From the NCBI GenBank assembly GCA_963978905.1, contig OZ022260.1, positions 41,352,259 through 41,416,258 on the forward strand: DNA of 64,000 nt, written 5' to 3'. Within the stretch, counting starts at the first letter, position 1, and each line of letters starts with the position of its first letter. Shown here piece by piece: positions 39,891-50,190 of the stretch. The stretch comes from Trichostrongylus colubriformis. Lineage: Eukaryota > Nematoda > Chromadorea > Rhabditida > Trichostrongylidae. The position numbers were made by a program, and so were the translations under genes. Under the pieces are notes generated by a model. It worked only from the letters and a program-made list of their open reading frames with translations, was not told the DNA's origin and made no database searches.

Positions 39891-42239
39891 TTACCTCTTC
39901 TTGCATACAACGAAAACTACTACAAGAACTATGACAACTATAAGTGCACCGACCACCAGCCAGCCGGTGATCTAAATTGATCGTTTAGAGTCTTTGGTTG
40001 ATCTCCGTAAGGCTTCGGTCATATTCACCGCCGGCAGGGCGTGGCTGCGTTCACAGGCAGTGAGGGAGAGTGGCACGGGGGAGGTGTAGAGATGCGCAGG
40101 CAACGAGGCAGAGTGGCATAGGCGGAGACGCAGAAATACGCAGCCACGCTTTGCCGCCGGCACCGCAAAGTATGACCGCGGTTGAGGTTATGCCTTGCGA
40201 TTCGTCCGTAGGAATCGCACGGTCCACACCATCGAATTATCGCAAAGTTGCAGACCGCGACACACGTCACAGTAGCCAGGAAGCGTGTCCCAAAATTTGT
40301 TTGGAGAACGCTGGTTTCATGGTATGGGTATTTCAAAGTTTCGTTTACCAACAGGGTGTCAACTACGTAACGCATTAGATAAACCGGCAGCTAGAGGTCT
40401 ATATTGCAATGCAATGTGTCTTTGAGAAAATGTGGATTTTTTTCCGTTACTGTTTGGAAGGGATTTTGCGAAACACCGAGCTTCCACGGTTAAAGTAAGA
40501 ACAAGAGGCAGCAGGAATAGTAATTACTGTTAACGAAGGCGGAATGTCTCACGGGAGACTAAAGAAAGTTGGTGTTATTTACGGTAAAATGCACCCTTGG
40601 CTCTTTAAGGGAATCGTCCACGAAAAAACAAGTTTTTCTGTCACCCATATATTATGTTGTATTTTTCTAATAAGGGCAGCATGCAAAGTTTCACGCGAAA
40701 AACTGAGGATTCGGCTCAGATACAGCTCTCCAAATTCTCGGCCGGGTGGGCGGGGCCTCCGAGCGGGTACCCACCCCGTGGTTCGCCGTAATCAGAGACC
40801 CATTGTAAGAACAGGAAGTTACGTAAACAGTTCCACATCCGTTCCCAATCGCAACGAACAAAGGGACGGGACATTTACTCAGGTGCCCCCCCCCCCCAAC
40901 CGGGCCGAGAACTTGGGGAATCTTAGCGCCGAATTTTTACTTTTTCGCAAGAAACTTTGCATAGGGTCCTTATAAGGCAAATACAACATCAACATATGGA
41001 GCAAAGAAACTTATTTTTCCGCGGACGATTCCTTCAGTCAGGCCTCACGGTGTGCAGCAGTGTGCCCATGCATGCACGCTTCTTCCTCAAAGGAACGCAA
41101 AAGTCAGTGGGACACAGGTCTTTTTAGGTCCTAATCATGCCATTTCCTTCAGAATTTGGGATTCTGGCTCTGACTGTATACCATTGAAGCTGGCACGTCA
41201 ACACACCACTAATTCCTGTATGGCACTAGTGTGATACGGCAAGTATCACTCTGCCGTCACGTCTACTACTTCATCTCAATCATTGTTCAGCGAAAACCAC
41301 CAGTAGGAGACGGAGTTAAAGGTGAAGGAAAACAGCTCACAGCGCGAATCTTCCCGTTAATTGCGCAACATACACTATTTCAGGCGCTCATGTACTATGG
41401 GGGTGGCACTCAAGAGTACCTTTGAAATTACAGTAGAGAATTAATCCCATTACAAATCTTCAAAACATTTAATATCAACGTGTCCGATTGTCATTAGGAT
41501 GTTTTTATTTTGAAATGACAAAATCCTGCCTGCTATCGATGATCTCCCGTGTGTGAAGTGTTCCCCCCCCCCCCCCCCCCCCCAGGGCTTAGGCTAAATG
41601 CTTGGTCCCTGTTATTTTATTGTCTCTTTTTTGTTCTTTGGGTTTTTATGCATGTCTGATCTAGCAATGTTTTTTAAAGTGTTGGAAGGTACTAAGATAT
41701 CAGTCAAACCAGGGGATGTGGTTTTTGCCTAAGCCTTGAGAGGGAAGGAGCTTCGGGATGGGTGAATATTTTTTTAATGCCGCAATATTTTTTTTATCAT
41801 TTTTCTGATAGAGGACACTTCTCGGAGCTCCTTCTCAACCTCCCAGGGTGAGGAAAGAAATTCCTCTTCTAAGAAATTGTTTTTGAGTGCTACCCCCATA
41901 GCACATGAGCGCCCTATTTCAACTTTTAGTTCTCCAAGTGGGGACTCACATCCTCACTTGTTTATTCATTATTTATTTACTTTTTTGATTCCCACTTCTT
42001 AGCCACCCACATTAGCGCATCCACCGTCTTCAAGAAAGTGAAGTTAGAGGAATGTTAAAAGCGCTTACGGTGACTTCTCCGCAACAGTTGCCAAATCCAC
42101 AACAATATCTATAATAAACGCCAAACGAAGTGCATGCGTTTTGGAGACATGCCTTAAGTGAAGCGATAAGATAATGTCGCGTAGTTGCACCGCGAAATAG
42201 TTGACTAACCTCACTACCAAGTTTGAAAAATTCAACCAT
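39891..42239 (-). CDS. small six-Cys, single-TM protein (family member 5)
   Basis: Function unknown. Exon 1 at 42,239-42,210 (MVEFFKLGSE, donor GTTAGT), exon 2 at 42,152-42,069 (ACLQNACTSFGVYYRYCC, then GFGN, CCGEVT; donor GTAAGC), and exon 3 at 39,971-39,891 (ITGWLVVGALIVVIVLVVV, tail VCKKR, TAA). Junctions are phase 0. Intron 1 is 57 bp and happens to be open in frame, so an unspliced product would also be translatable. Intron 2 would be 2.1 kb and contains two MITEs, so linking exon 3 to this gene is inferred. The second CC pair comes after four residues instead of six. The predicted protein is 64 aa. The similarity of exon 1 to member 2 (M-x-E-x-F-x-[IL]-G) supports the short N-terminal exon model. 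Confidence 0.55.
39995..40190. repeat. GC-rich inverted-repeat element, copy 2
   Basis: Second copy of the element at 4,870-5,065, sharing CAGGCAACGAGGCAGAGTGG and palindromic ends (AAGGCTTCGGTCATA... and TATGACCGCGGTTGAGG). Located in the proposed long intron of family member 5. Confidence 0.5.
40605..41037. mobile_element. TTAA-ended long-TIR MITE, copy 3
   Basis: Begins TTAAGGGAATCGTCCACG and ends GCGGACGATTCCTTCAG. It shares TTTCACGCGAAAAAC and GGGTGGGCGGGGCCT blocks with copies 1 and 2. More diverged than copy 2. Confidence 0.7.
41038..42068. other. repeat-edge DNA with long poly-C
   Basis: A poly-C run at about 41,563-41,583 is followed by GGGCTTAGGC, the edge of the same dispersed repeat as at 11.8, 34.1 and 44.4 kb. 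No gene besides the proposed intron of family member 5. Confidence 0.4.
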
Positions 42240-42789
42240 TATTGATCAGGGTTCGAATATGTTTAATCTGGATGGACTGATCTGATCTGAATCATTGCAA
42301 AAAGTGAAAAAGGCGTAGATTAATAAGGTGAGGCATTGGGTTTTCCTGATGCTCTCTCGAGCAGAACATCTGGTTGCTGACCTCACACGACGTCTGATAG
42401 TATAGGGACACTTGTAAACCCACCAGTCCACCCAGCGAATCTGCGACAACTGAAACTCACCAAGTTTCACTCAAGTTTCGGTTGTTTGCTTCCCTATCTT
42501 AATTTTTCAACGTTTACATGAATATCCATGGGATGGGTTCTCTACTATATTCAGATGCTTATCGTTAACAGGCTGGCTTAACACGTTACAGTACATTTCG
42601 GTTGGTCGTGCTACCGTTCCTGGCAAGAAAGCCTTTTTGCGAGTCGCTTGAATGCTAGAAGACTGCATATAATTGTCCCCCGCGTGTGATTCCTTCATCG
42701 TCCATGTCTATACATCTCGTGGAATGGTTCCATTGGGAGTAAAACGATCAGTCTGCGCTCAAATATGTCAGTTGGGCTAGCGCACACTA

Positions 42790-43746
<957 letters not shown>

Positions 43747-43872
43747 TGGGGGTCGCACTCAGAAAACGTTTACGTTGTTGAGGACATTCGTCAACCCTCA
43801 GGGAGTAAGAAGTGGCTTGAGGAATATGTTTTACTACAAAGCACGTACCGAACTATCTTTCCAACAAAACTT

Positions 43873-44107
43873 CGGGTGTGTACCCTTATGTCAGGATTTC
43901 AACGACGAGCGGCATTCGACGCAGTGTGTTTAAGCTGTGCGCGTCGCGGTAGTTGGGTCATAGAACGATTCACGGTAATGCTAGAGGCGCGATACGCAGC
44001 TGACGGGACCCCACACATGGCGACGGGACCCCACACATGGCGCCTTTAGCTCATCCGCATTGCTTCGCTTGCGACATGCCCGCGGTAGCGAAATCAGGAC
44101 ATAAGGA
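43873..44107. repeat. inverted-repeat element, 'CCTTATGTCAGGATTT' family, copy 3
   Basis: Shares GGGTGTGTACCCTTATGTCAG and GCGTCGCGGTAGTTGGGTC with the 1.8-kb copy. It also contains a local 21-bp direct duplication, GACGGGACCCCACACATGGC, at about 44,003-44,043. Confidence 0.6.
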
Positions 44108-44128
44108 TAGACCATAAGGATCAGGGGA

Positions 44129-45008
44129 ACTATTCGGCTATTACAACCCCAGATACCCCGAGTTGGTCAAAAAAAATAATTTTCGCCGAAACTTTGCCTA
44201 GGGGGGGGGGGTTATTCGGGATGCTGATCACGAATATGGCACCCGTTTTTTGCGTTCGCGCCAAATTGGTGCAATTGCACCATGTTGGTGCAGCAACTCG
44301 TTTTCACCGAAATCGCTGAAACTTTGTCCAGGGGGGTTATTTGGGGTGCTGATCACGAGTATGACATCCGTTTTCGGCGCTAGTGTCGTTCAGTTCCTTA
44401 CAGTGCTGATATGGTAGGGGCACCACACTGTTTCCGCAAGTTTTGCCTAAGCCTTAAGAAGGAAGGGAACCTTCCCTTCCCCTTTAGGGCTTAGGCGAAA
44501 ATATACACTTGTACGTGCAATGATGACTGTACGATAGTATCAAATGAAAGACGACAGCGGAAGATGACGCTCTCCAGCTATTTAAGCACTGTAGCAAAAA
44601 TGAACATGACTGGCGCACCGCTGAAAACGGCGCCCGCGCTGAAAACCGATGTCATGTTCGTGATCAGCACCTCAAATAACCCCCCTAGGCAAAGTTTCAG
44701 CGATTTCGGCGAAAACGAGTTGCTGCACCAACACGGTGCAATTGCACCAATTTGGCGCGAACGCCAAAAACGGATGTCATATTCGTGGTCAGCACCCCAA
44801 ATAACCCCCCCTAGGCAAAGTTTCAGCGATTTCGGCGAAAACGAGTTGCTGCACCAACATGGTGCAATTGCACCAATTTGGCGCGAACGCCAAAAACGGA
44901 TGTCATATTCGTGGTCAGCACCCCAAATAACCCCCCTAGGCAAAGTTTCGGCGAAAATTATTTTTTTGACCAACTCGGGGTATCTGGGGTTGTAATAGCC
45001 GAATAGTT
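44129..45008. repeat. large foldback with 125-bp internal repeats
   Basis: The left arm (44,129-44,378) is inverted in the right arm (about 44,650-45,008). The right arm holds the unit GCAAAGTTTCAGCGATTTCG... repeated with starts at 44,691, 44,817 and 44,942. Each unit contains the symmetric block GGTGCAATTGCACC and GGCGCGAACGCC. Both strands stay open over the units (for example 44,564-44,995 and 44,578-44,973) because the unit lacks stops, not because it encodes a known protein. Confidence 0.75.
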
Positions 45009-45199
45009 CCGGATCAGGGCATAAGGATAGGACATAAGGATCGGTATGATTCCACTCGGGACGCGAGTGAAATCATACTTATTCTGGTATGTAGGTCCTT
45101 TATATAAATAGCTGTTTATTTCATCACCAGTTGGCTGGCGCACACTATTGTGCGCGAAACACCATGTGCATCACTCCATGTTCGACTCTCAATTAATCT

Positions 45200-45502
45200 C
45201 GGCATAGGGACCACAATCAGTATAACGTTTCGTTGAGCCTCCGAGATTGATATTATATTTATTCGACCAACGTTTCGGCACAATCGCCTGATCTTAGGAT
45301 TCACTAGATCTCTGAGGATTCATTAGCCTTTAGTTCTCTTTTGTAACTTGAAAGAAGGTACTCGACGTTTTGTATCACTGATATGTTTTGGCTCATTGCA
45401 GACTCTGAAGAAGGCGATTGTGCCGAAACGTTGGTCGAATAAATATAATATCAATCTCGGAGGCTCAACGAAACGTCATACTGATTGTGGACCATGTGCA
45501 TC
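45200..45502. repeat. inverted-repeat element next to the BEL insertion
   Basis: Arm 45,200-45,296 (CCACAATCAGTATAACGTTTCG...CAATCGCC) is almost exactly inverted at 45,408-45,502, with a spacer of about 110 bp. The BEL element inserted just to its right, at 45,517. Confidence 0.75.
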
Positions 45503-45516
45503 AGTAGGTCGATCGC

Positions 45517-46210
45517 TGTTGCGGCTCATCGGGCGGTTGCCCTCCTAACCGCTAGCGCAACAGCATCGTGGTTGCGGGTCTCCGGACTCTACGTCACCCG
45601 GTTGCTATACCTGCGGGTTGTCACTGTTCACATGGGCTTCCCCAGGAACCATACTGCTTTCCCCACAGTATGGCCGCCGCTTCCCGGAGGCATCAACTCT
45701 CACACTTCTGCCTATTGTTGCCCTTAATGTAACAGCAAGTACAAGGATTACAGCACCCATATTTATTATGTACACAATATCCACAATAGTCGCCCTACTC
45801 TCATCTTCCTGCCCGAACTCAGGTCCGACCGTGCTTCTTCCCCCCAAGGGTCAACTATTGGAATATCAGCGGTAACTGCGGTAACTTCCTGCACCCTGCA
45901 GGCTATCTACCCCGCCTGCAGCCGTCCACGTCCTCGGGTGTAACGGACGTGGGCATGCCAGCGCTCAACCAAGCCGGCCGCGGTCCGCCCGACCGCACCG
46001 CGTCCATGTCGGCCTGCAGAGCGTAAGAGACAAGCTCTTACCCTCTACAGTCCGGCTTGGCATCCTAGCAGCCTAAGCCCGGTGCCCTCTCCTCTTGGGG
46101 GGAAAGTGTCTAAGCACCGACTGGCAGAGGCGACCCCTTTTATAGAGCCACGGACTGGGGGCGGGGCCGGGCGCGCGGTGCGCCCACAGGGACAGTCGCG
46201 TTCCGCGACA
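45517..46210 (-). repeat. 3' LTR of the BEL element
   Basis: 694 bp, TG...CA ends (plus strand TGTTGCGG...CCGCGACA). In RNA sense a TATAAAA lies at 46,144-46,138 and AATAAA at 45,767-45,762. GCGGTAAC occurs twice, at 45,869 and 45,878. Confidence 0.93.
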
Positions 46211-46422
46211 CTCCCGAGAGCGAAAAAGAATGGCTCCGGGGTGCGCAACGACTGCACCTGGGGAGAACCGAACGTCCGACTGAAGCTGGCCCAGATGTAA
46301 TTGCCCGACTTGAAACCCCTGTTGATAAAATGCGAGACAGCAAGGGCCAGCACGGTCTTCCCTTACAGTTAGACTACCTAACGGCAGGTCCCTACAAGTC
46401 AAAAATGCTCATCACAATGATA

Positions 46423-46657
46423 GGGTGCCTTAAGGGCCGCCCAAAGAAAACCGGAACTGCAAGGAATACCTTAAGGGTGCACAAAAATATTACAACACAA
46501 ACGGCAACAAACTACTACGGGTAAAAACACAACAGCACAGCAAAGGGGAGAAGAGTGTCTTAAGGACACTCTAAAAAGACATACAAAATGACACACAAGG
46601 TGCCTTAAGGGCACCTCAAAAAAGGGGGAAATGGCTGAGCGCCTTAAGGGCACTCAG
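46423..46657 (-). other. array of short hairpins with a common TTAAG loop
   Basis: Three strong hairpins, plus-strand notation: AGAGTGTC-TTAAG-GACACTCT (46,552-46,572), AGGTGCC-TTAAG-GGCACCT (46,598-46,616), and CTGAGCGCC-TTAAG-GGCACTCAG (46,635-46,657, one mismatch). Two weaker ones surround TTAAG at 46,430 and 46,471. The loop is constant while the stems differ but still pair, which favours selection on structure. In the transcript the loop reads CUUAA. Role unknown: possibly RNA stability, packaging, or 3'-end or translation control. Confidence 0.7.
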
Positions 46658-46781
46658 AAAAAAAAGAGACATAATTGAACTGCCGAGATCCTCGCCTTCC
46701 TGCACCGCTTCCGCCACAAGTCCGACCAACTCCTTCTGCCAGCACCTATCTTCCAACACTATCTCCACCAAACAGCCACCA

Positions 46782-46963
46782 GACGACGACGTTGTTGTTG
46801 TTGACAGCTACGAGACGACGACGACGTTGTTGTTGTTGATAGCTAATATCGACGTCCATGTTGCTGCCACGTGCCCATCTTAGTTGACTGTCCTTGCCCA
46901 TCTCTGTCGACCGTCCTTGCCCATCATCGTTGATCGTCCTTGCCCATCATTGTCGATCCTCCA
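46782..46963. repeat. simple tandem repeats in the BEL 3' region
   Basis: Two units of about 31 bp built from GAC and GTT triplets (46,782-46,845). These are followed by four exact-period 23-bp units beginning TGCCCATC at 46,872, 46,895, 46,918 and 46,941. Confidence 0.8.
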
Positions 46964-47297
46964 TGGCGCCGGATATCGGCGGTAACTGCTGTTGAATTTC
47001 TACTCTAGCAGCAGAGGGAAAATGCGGTAACTCTAAGCTAATGGCAGACAAAATTTCCTGAAATCATGGGTCTATTTGACTACAAAGGTTAGCTAGAAAT
47101 GACTACAATTATTGACTAAAAAGACTTCTCTAGATGAACATACTGGAAAGAGGGTCTGCCAAGCCTTCAACAAAAGCGGAGACATCTAAGACTACAACAA
47201 AGGCGATAACTAGTCAACACTTCAGCAAATAATGTCCAAAGGCGGAAACCTTACGTCACATAGAAATGCGAAAACTGTTTCTATTAGGCTAAGTCCT

Positions 47298-49583
47298 CTA
47301 CTGTCTTGTAGAGGGTCCTGGCCTGCTCAGATATGGTGGACGGGTACGAGATCTTGGCCTACGAGAGACCGATCTGTAACCCGCCTGTCGCGATAACCCA
47401 CTGGGAGATGGACTAAGACCCGAACGTCTTCCCTGTCTACTAGGACCTCCGCAGCTCGATGACCTCTCGGCTGAACGGATTTCACTAGGACCGGGGACGT
47501 ACGTGTCTCTTGCAAGGTCTTCATAGAACCGTACAGCTGGGGTTGTAATGTCCACCTCCACATATCTATTCTGCACACAGACGGCCTGATGATGGCCTCT
47601 CTGCGTGCATGTTAGACATGCTTCTCTGCGGGAACAATCGCCATAGTGGTCTTTGAGGCAATTGCTACAGATCTTAAGATCTCTAAGCAGATCTGCTCTT
47701 TCAGATAGCCGGCGTCTGTAGTGACACTCAGCTGAATAATGATCCCTGTGAGAACAAAAGATACATGGCGGCTGATTCTCCCTAGGGGTCGCCTGCTGAG
47801 GCTCGACCCAAGACGGTAACGGTGACTGCACATTCCTTCCACCATAGCGGTAACGTCTGCGTTCAGGCTCGCTCAATGTCGTTCTTACCCTAGACTGTTC
47901 TCGGCCACGCTTCCTCGACCGAGGATTCCTGGACCTAGGTCCATCCTCCCGAGCACGAGAAGAAGTGGGGGCCGAGGAGTCGGAAGAACGAGTGGAGGCG
48001 TCTGAACGCACATCTTGCTTCGGTAACTTGGGGATTCGGAACGCGTGCCCGTCAGGTTGCTTCGGCGGCGGTAAAACCGCCGGCGAAGGCTGCGCTGACG
48101 GTCTGTCAAACCCTCCTGATTTGAATTGTTTCTTCGGTGGAGGAGTCGCTGTTGGAGTCTGCGACAAATTACTCGCTGGAGCTGCCCACTGATCAACAAG
48201 ACGTTGAGTCTGTTGGTGCTGCAGTTCCTGAGAGTAATTGTCTCTCCACCACTGAAGAGTCTGCGTGAAAAGTGCTGGAGACTCAGGAGGTTGGCCCGGA
48301 GGAGCCTGTTGGATGTCCTTGATAAAGGACTGCGCCTCCGATTCTCCTTGCGGTAACTTGGCTACAATGTGCATTCGTGCCACTTCTATCGCACGTAGGT
48401 AACGTGTTAGGAAAGCACTCAAACCTGAGGCTCTCGCTAATAACGTTCCGACATGCCTGGTAGAAATGTAACAGCGTCCGAATGCATCTTGTAGGGTAGT
48501 GCGGTAACAATCGTCAGCGAAGCAAGGGATTATTGCTTCTTGGAGAATGTCTCTATGGACTGACATAGCGGTAAGGCTGTGAATAATCTCTTGAGCCCAC
48601 GCGGTAAGAACTGTGAAGCTGAATGCCTCGTATGGCTGCACTGCAACTGAGTCTGCGAGCTGTTTGATAAGCTTGATAGCATTATCAGACGTGCGCTCAA
48701 GCAGATTCATTGAGTTAATGATACTCAGTACAGCTATACGGGTATCAACTTCGAAAGTATAGGGCGCATCGTAATTGGGTGGCATGAACTCCGTTTCATA
48801 ACAACGTATAAAACGGAATACTGCCTGAAGTTGCATTGCGGTAAGTTCTTCGACAGTGTGCTGATTTACAAAAAATGAACTGTCGGCGGTAACTGGAGGA
48901 AGCGGAAAGACGTCTGATGGTGCAGGGTTTCTCTTGATCGGTGCGAAAGCAGACGGCTCGTCGGAGGGCTTGGGTATAATGGCCTGAGAACGAAGGCTCT
49001 CGAATTCACGTAAGTAGCTGTCATGCGCCTTGCGCATGGCTGCGCCTACATTACGTAGAATGCGAGCGTAATCGTCAGCGGTCTGCTTTCGCGGGTCAAA
49101 AGTAAGTTCCATCAGATTTTCCTGCGGTAACTGTGAAGGTTCATCCTCTTCCGTGGTCGGAGCAGCCGGTGCTTTAGCAGCGGTTGACTCCGAACCAACG
49201 AAGGGTGAATGGGTAACCTTCTCCCTAACAACTGTAAACTGCGGTAATTGCTGCTGGGCAGCTGAAGCGGTAATTGGGTCTGCCGGCTGGCTGGGCTGCA
49301 GATTCGAGGGTGGCCTTGGAGTCTGATCCGGAGGGACGGATTGATCCATCTCTTCTGGTTGCTGCTCCGCTTCCAGACTCAAAATCTGCAGCTCCGCCAG
49401 ATCATCGTCCTCTTGTGCTCGCGAAGAGGCAAGCTCTTCGGAACCGTCGAGGACCGACGACTGGGCAGGCGGCACAACTTCAAAATCGGACGATTCACTT
49501 ACCTGGGATGGAGTTGTAGTTGGCTGAGTTGGAGTTGGCGCCGAAGTCTTGGTCTTCTTAGACTGGCGTCTTCTTCTGGCCAT
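47298..49583 (-). CDS. third ORF of the BEL element: Gag-like protein with three zinc knuckles
   Basis: 761 codons from the first ATG at 49,583 (MARRRRQSKKTK); the open frame reaches 49,601 through a TTG. Layout: a basic start, then an acidic Ser/Thr/Pro/Gln-rich region to about residue 150. A mostly helical segment with no recognised fold follows (about 165-460). Next is a proline-rich, then Arg/Ser-rich linker, then three Cys/His knuckles at about 607-670: CIFCSHRDHYSAEC, CSNCLKDHYGDC and CLTCTQRGHHQAVC. The tail is Arg/Ser-rich. The same order (helical, basic, three knuckles) is found in this element's Gag, but I see no clear sequence alignment outside the knuckles. There is no signal peptide or membrane helix, so it is not an Env. 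It probably binds nucleic acid. How it is translated (subgenomic or spliced RNA) is not visible. Confidence 0.8.
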   Translation of the reverse strand: MARRRRQSKKTKTSAPTPTQPTTTPSQVSESSDFEVVPPAQSSVLDGSEELASSRAQEDDDLAELQILSLEAEQQPEEMDQSVPPDQTPRPPSNLQPSQPADPITASAAQQQLPQFTVVREKVTHSPFVGSESTAAKAPAAPTTEEDEPSQLPQENLMELTFDPRKQTADDYARILRNVGAAMRKAHDSYLREFESLRSQAIIPKPSDEPSAFAPIKRNPAPSDVFPLPPVTADSSFFVNQHTVEELTAMQLQAVFRFIRCYETEFMPPNYDAPYTFEVDTRIAVLSIINSMNLLERTSDNAIKLIKQLADSVAVQPYEAFSFTVLTAWAQEIIHSLTAMSVHRDILQEAIIPCFADDCYRTTLQDAFGRCYISTRHVGTLLARASGLSAFLTRYLRAIEVARMHIVAKLPQGESEAQSFIKDIQQAPPGQPPESPALFTQTLQWWRDNYSQELQHQQTQRLVDQWAAPASNLSQTPTATPPPKKQFKSGGFDRPSAQPSPAVLPPPKQPDGHAFRIPKLPKQDVRSDASTRSSDSSAPTSSRAREDGPRSRNPRSRKRGREQSRVRTTLSEPERRRYRYGGRNVQSPLPSWVEPQQATPRENQPPCIFCSHRDHYSAECHYRRRLSERADLLRDLKICSNCLKDHYGDCSRREACLTCTQRGHHQAVCVQNRYVEVDITTPAVRFYEDLARDTYVPGPSEIRSAERSSSCGGPSRQGRRSGLSPSPSGLSRQAGYRSVSRRPRSRTRPPYLSRPGPSTRQ
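47847..49273 (-). other. cluster of 11 TTACCGC motifs inside ORF3
   Basis: GCGGTAA (plus strand) starts at 47,847, 48,068, 48,350, 48,501, 48,568, 48,601, 48,838, 48,886, 49,124, 49,241 and 49,267. Against the ORF3 frame the motif falls in phase 0 four times (Leu-Pro), phase 1 five times (Thr-Ala) and phase 2 twice (Tyr-Arg). Protein coding cannot explain the enrichment. Confidence 0.85.
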
Positions 49584-49601
49584 AATAGCGTTAGTAGACA
49601 A

Positions 49602-50190
49602 TAGTCAGTAGCGTGAGTAATCTAGAACACGGTAATATAGGAATGAACCATACGCGAGAAAATGAGTAATGATAAGAACATGAATGATGATAACGGATAA
49701 ACGACCAATATAGCGCTAACAAGTGTGAAGGTATGATAGCCATCGATCAATATGGGATGGCAGCAGGGCGCGCGGGTGACCGCTGCCTGCGAATCATCAC
49801 CATAGGTCCTGAGGCGACATACCGTAACACGCAGCAGCCGATAATAGGGCACAGCAGCCACAAGGCGTGAATCGAGCAGACTGGAAAAAGTGGGAAAACC
49901 TAAGGAATGGAAGGAAGAGGAAAAAAGGTGAAGGAATGAAAAATTAGGTAAGAAGTGAGACGGTGGAATCCTAGGTAAATGAGGAGAGAGTGACACATTA
50001 AAAAAATATTGTACAGCAATCTATGATGATGGAACCTAGGTGAACGCGAAATAACTATGGTGATGAAAAATAACCATGCAACACTAAGTGAAGTAAACAC
50101 ACACAAATAATATGCCTGTGAACAACTACAATAGCAAGAAGAGAACAACAAAATACAATGATATCATCAAAGGAGTGGTCAATAGGGGAA
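49602..50190 (-). other. non-coding spacer between pol and ORF3
   Basis: About 590 bp, AC-rich on the plus strand, without a long open frame in RNA sense apart from short hydrophobic ones (for example 50,151-49,900). A splice acceptor for an ORF3 mRNA would be expected here, but I could not single one out. Confidence 0.5.

Noticed and set aside
44564..44995. Repetitive 130-140 codon frames on both strands
   Set aside because: They follow the 125-bp foldback unit; opposite-strand symmetry and absence of any domain show that they are not genes.
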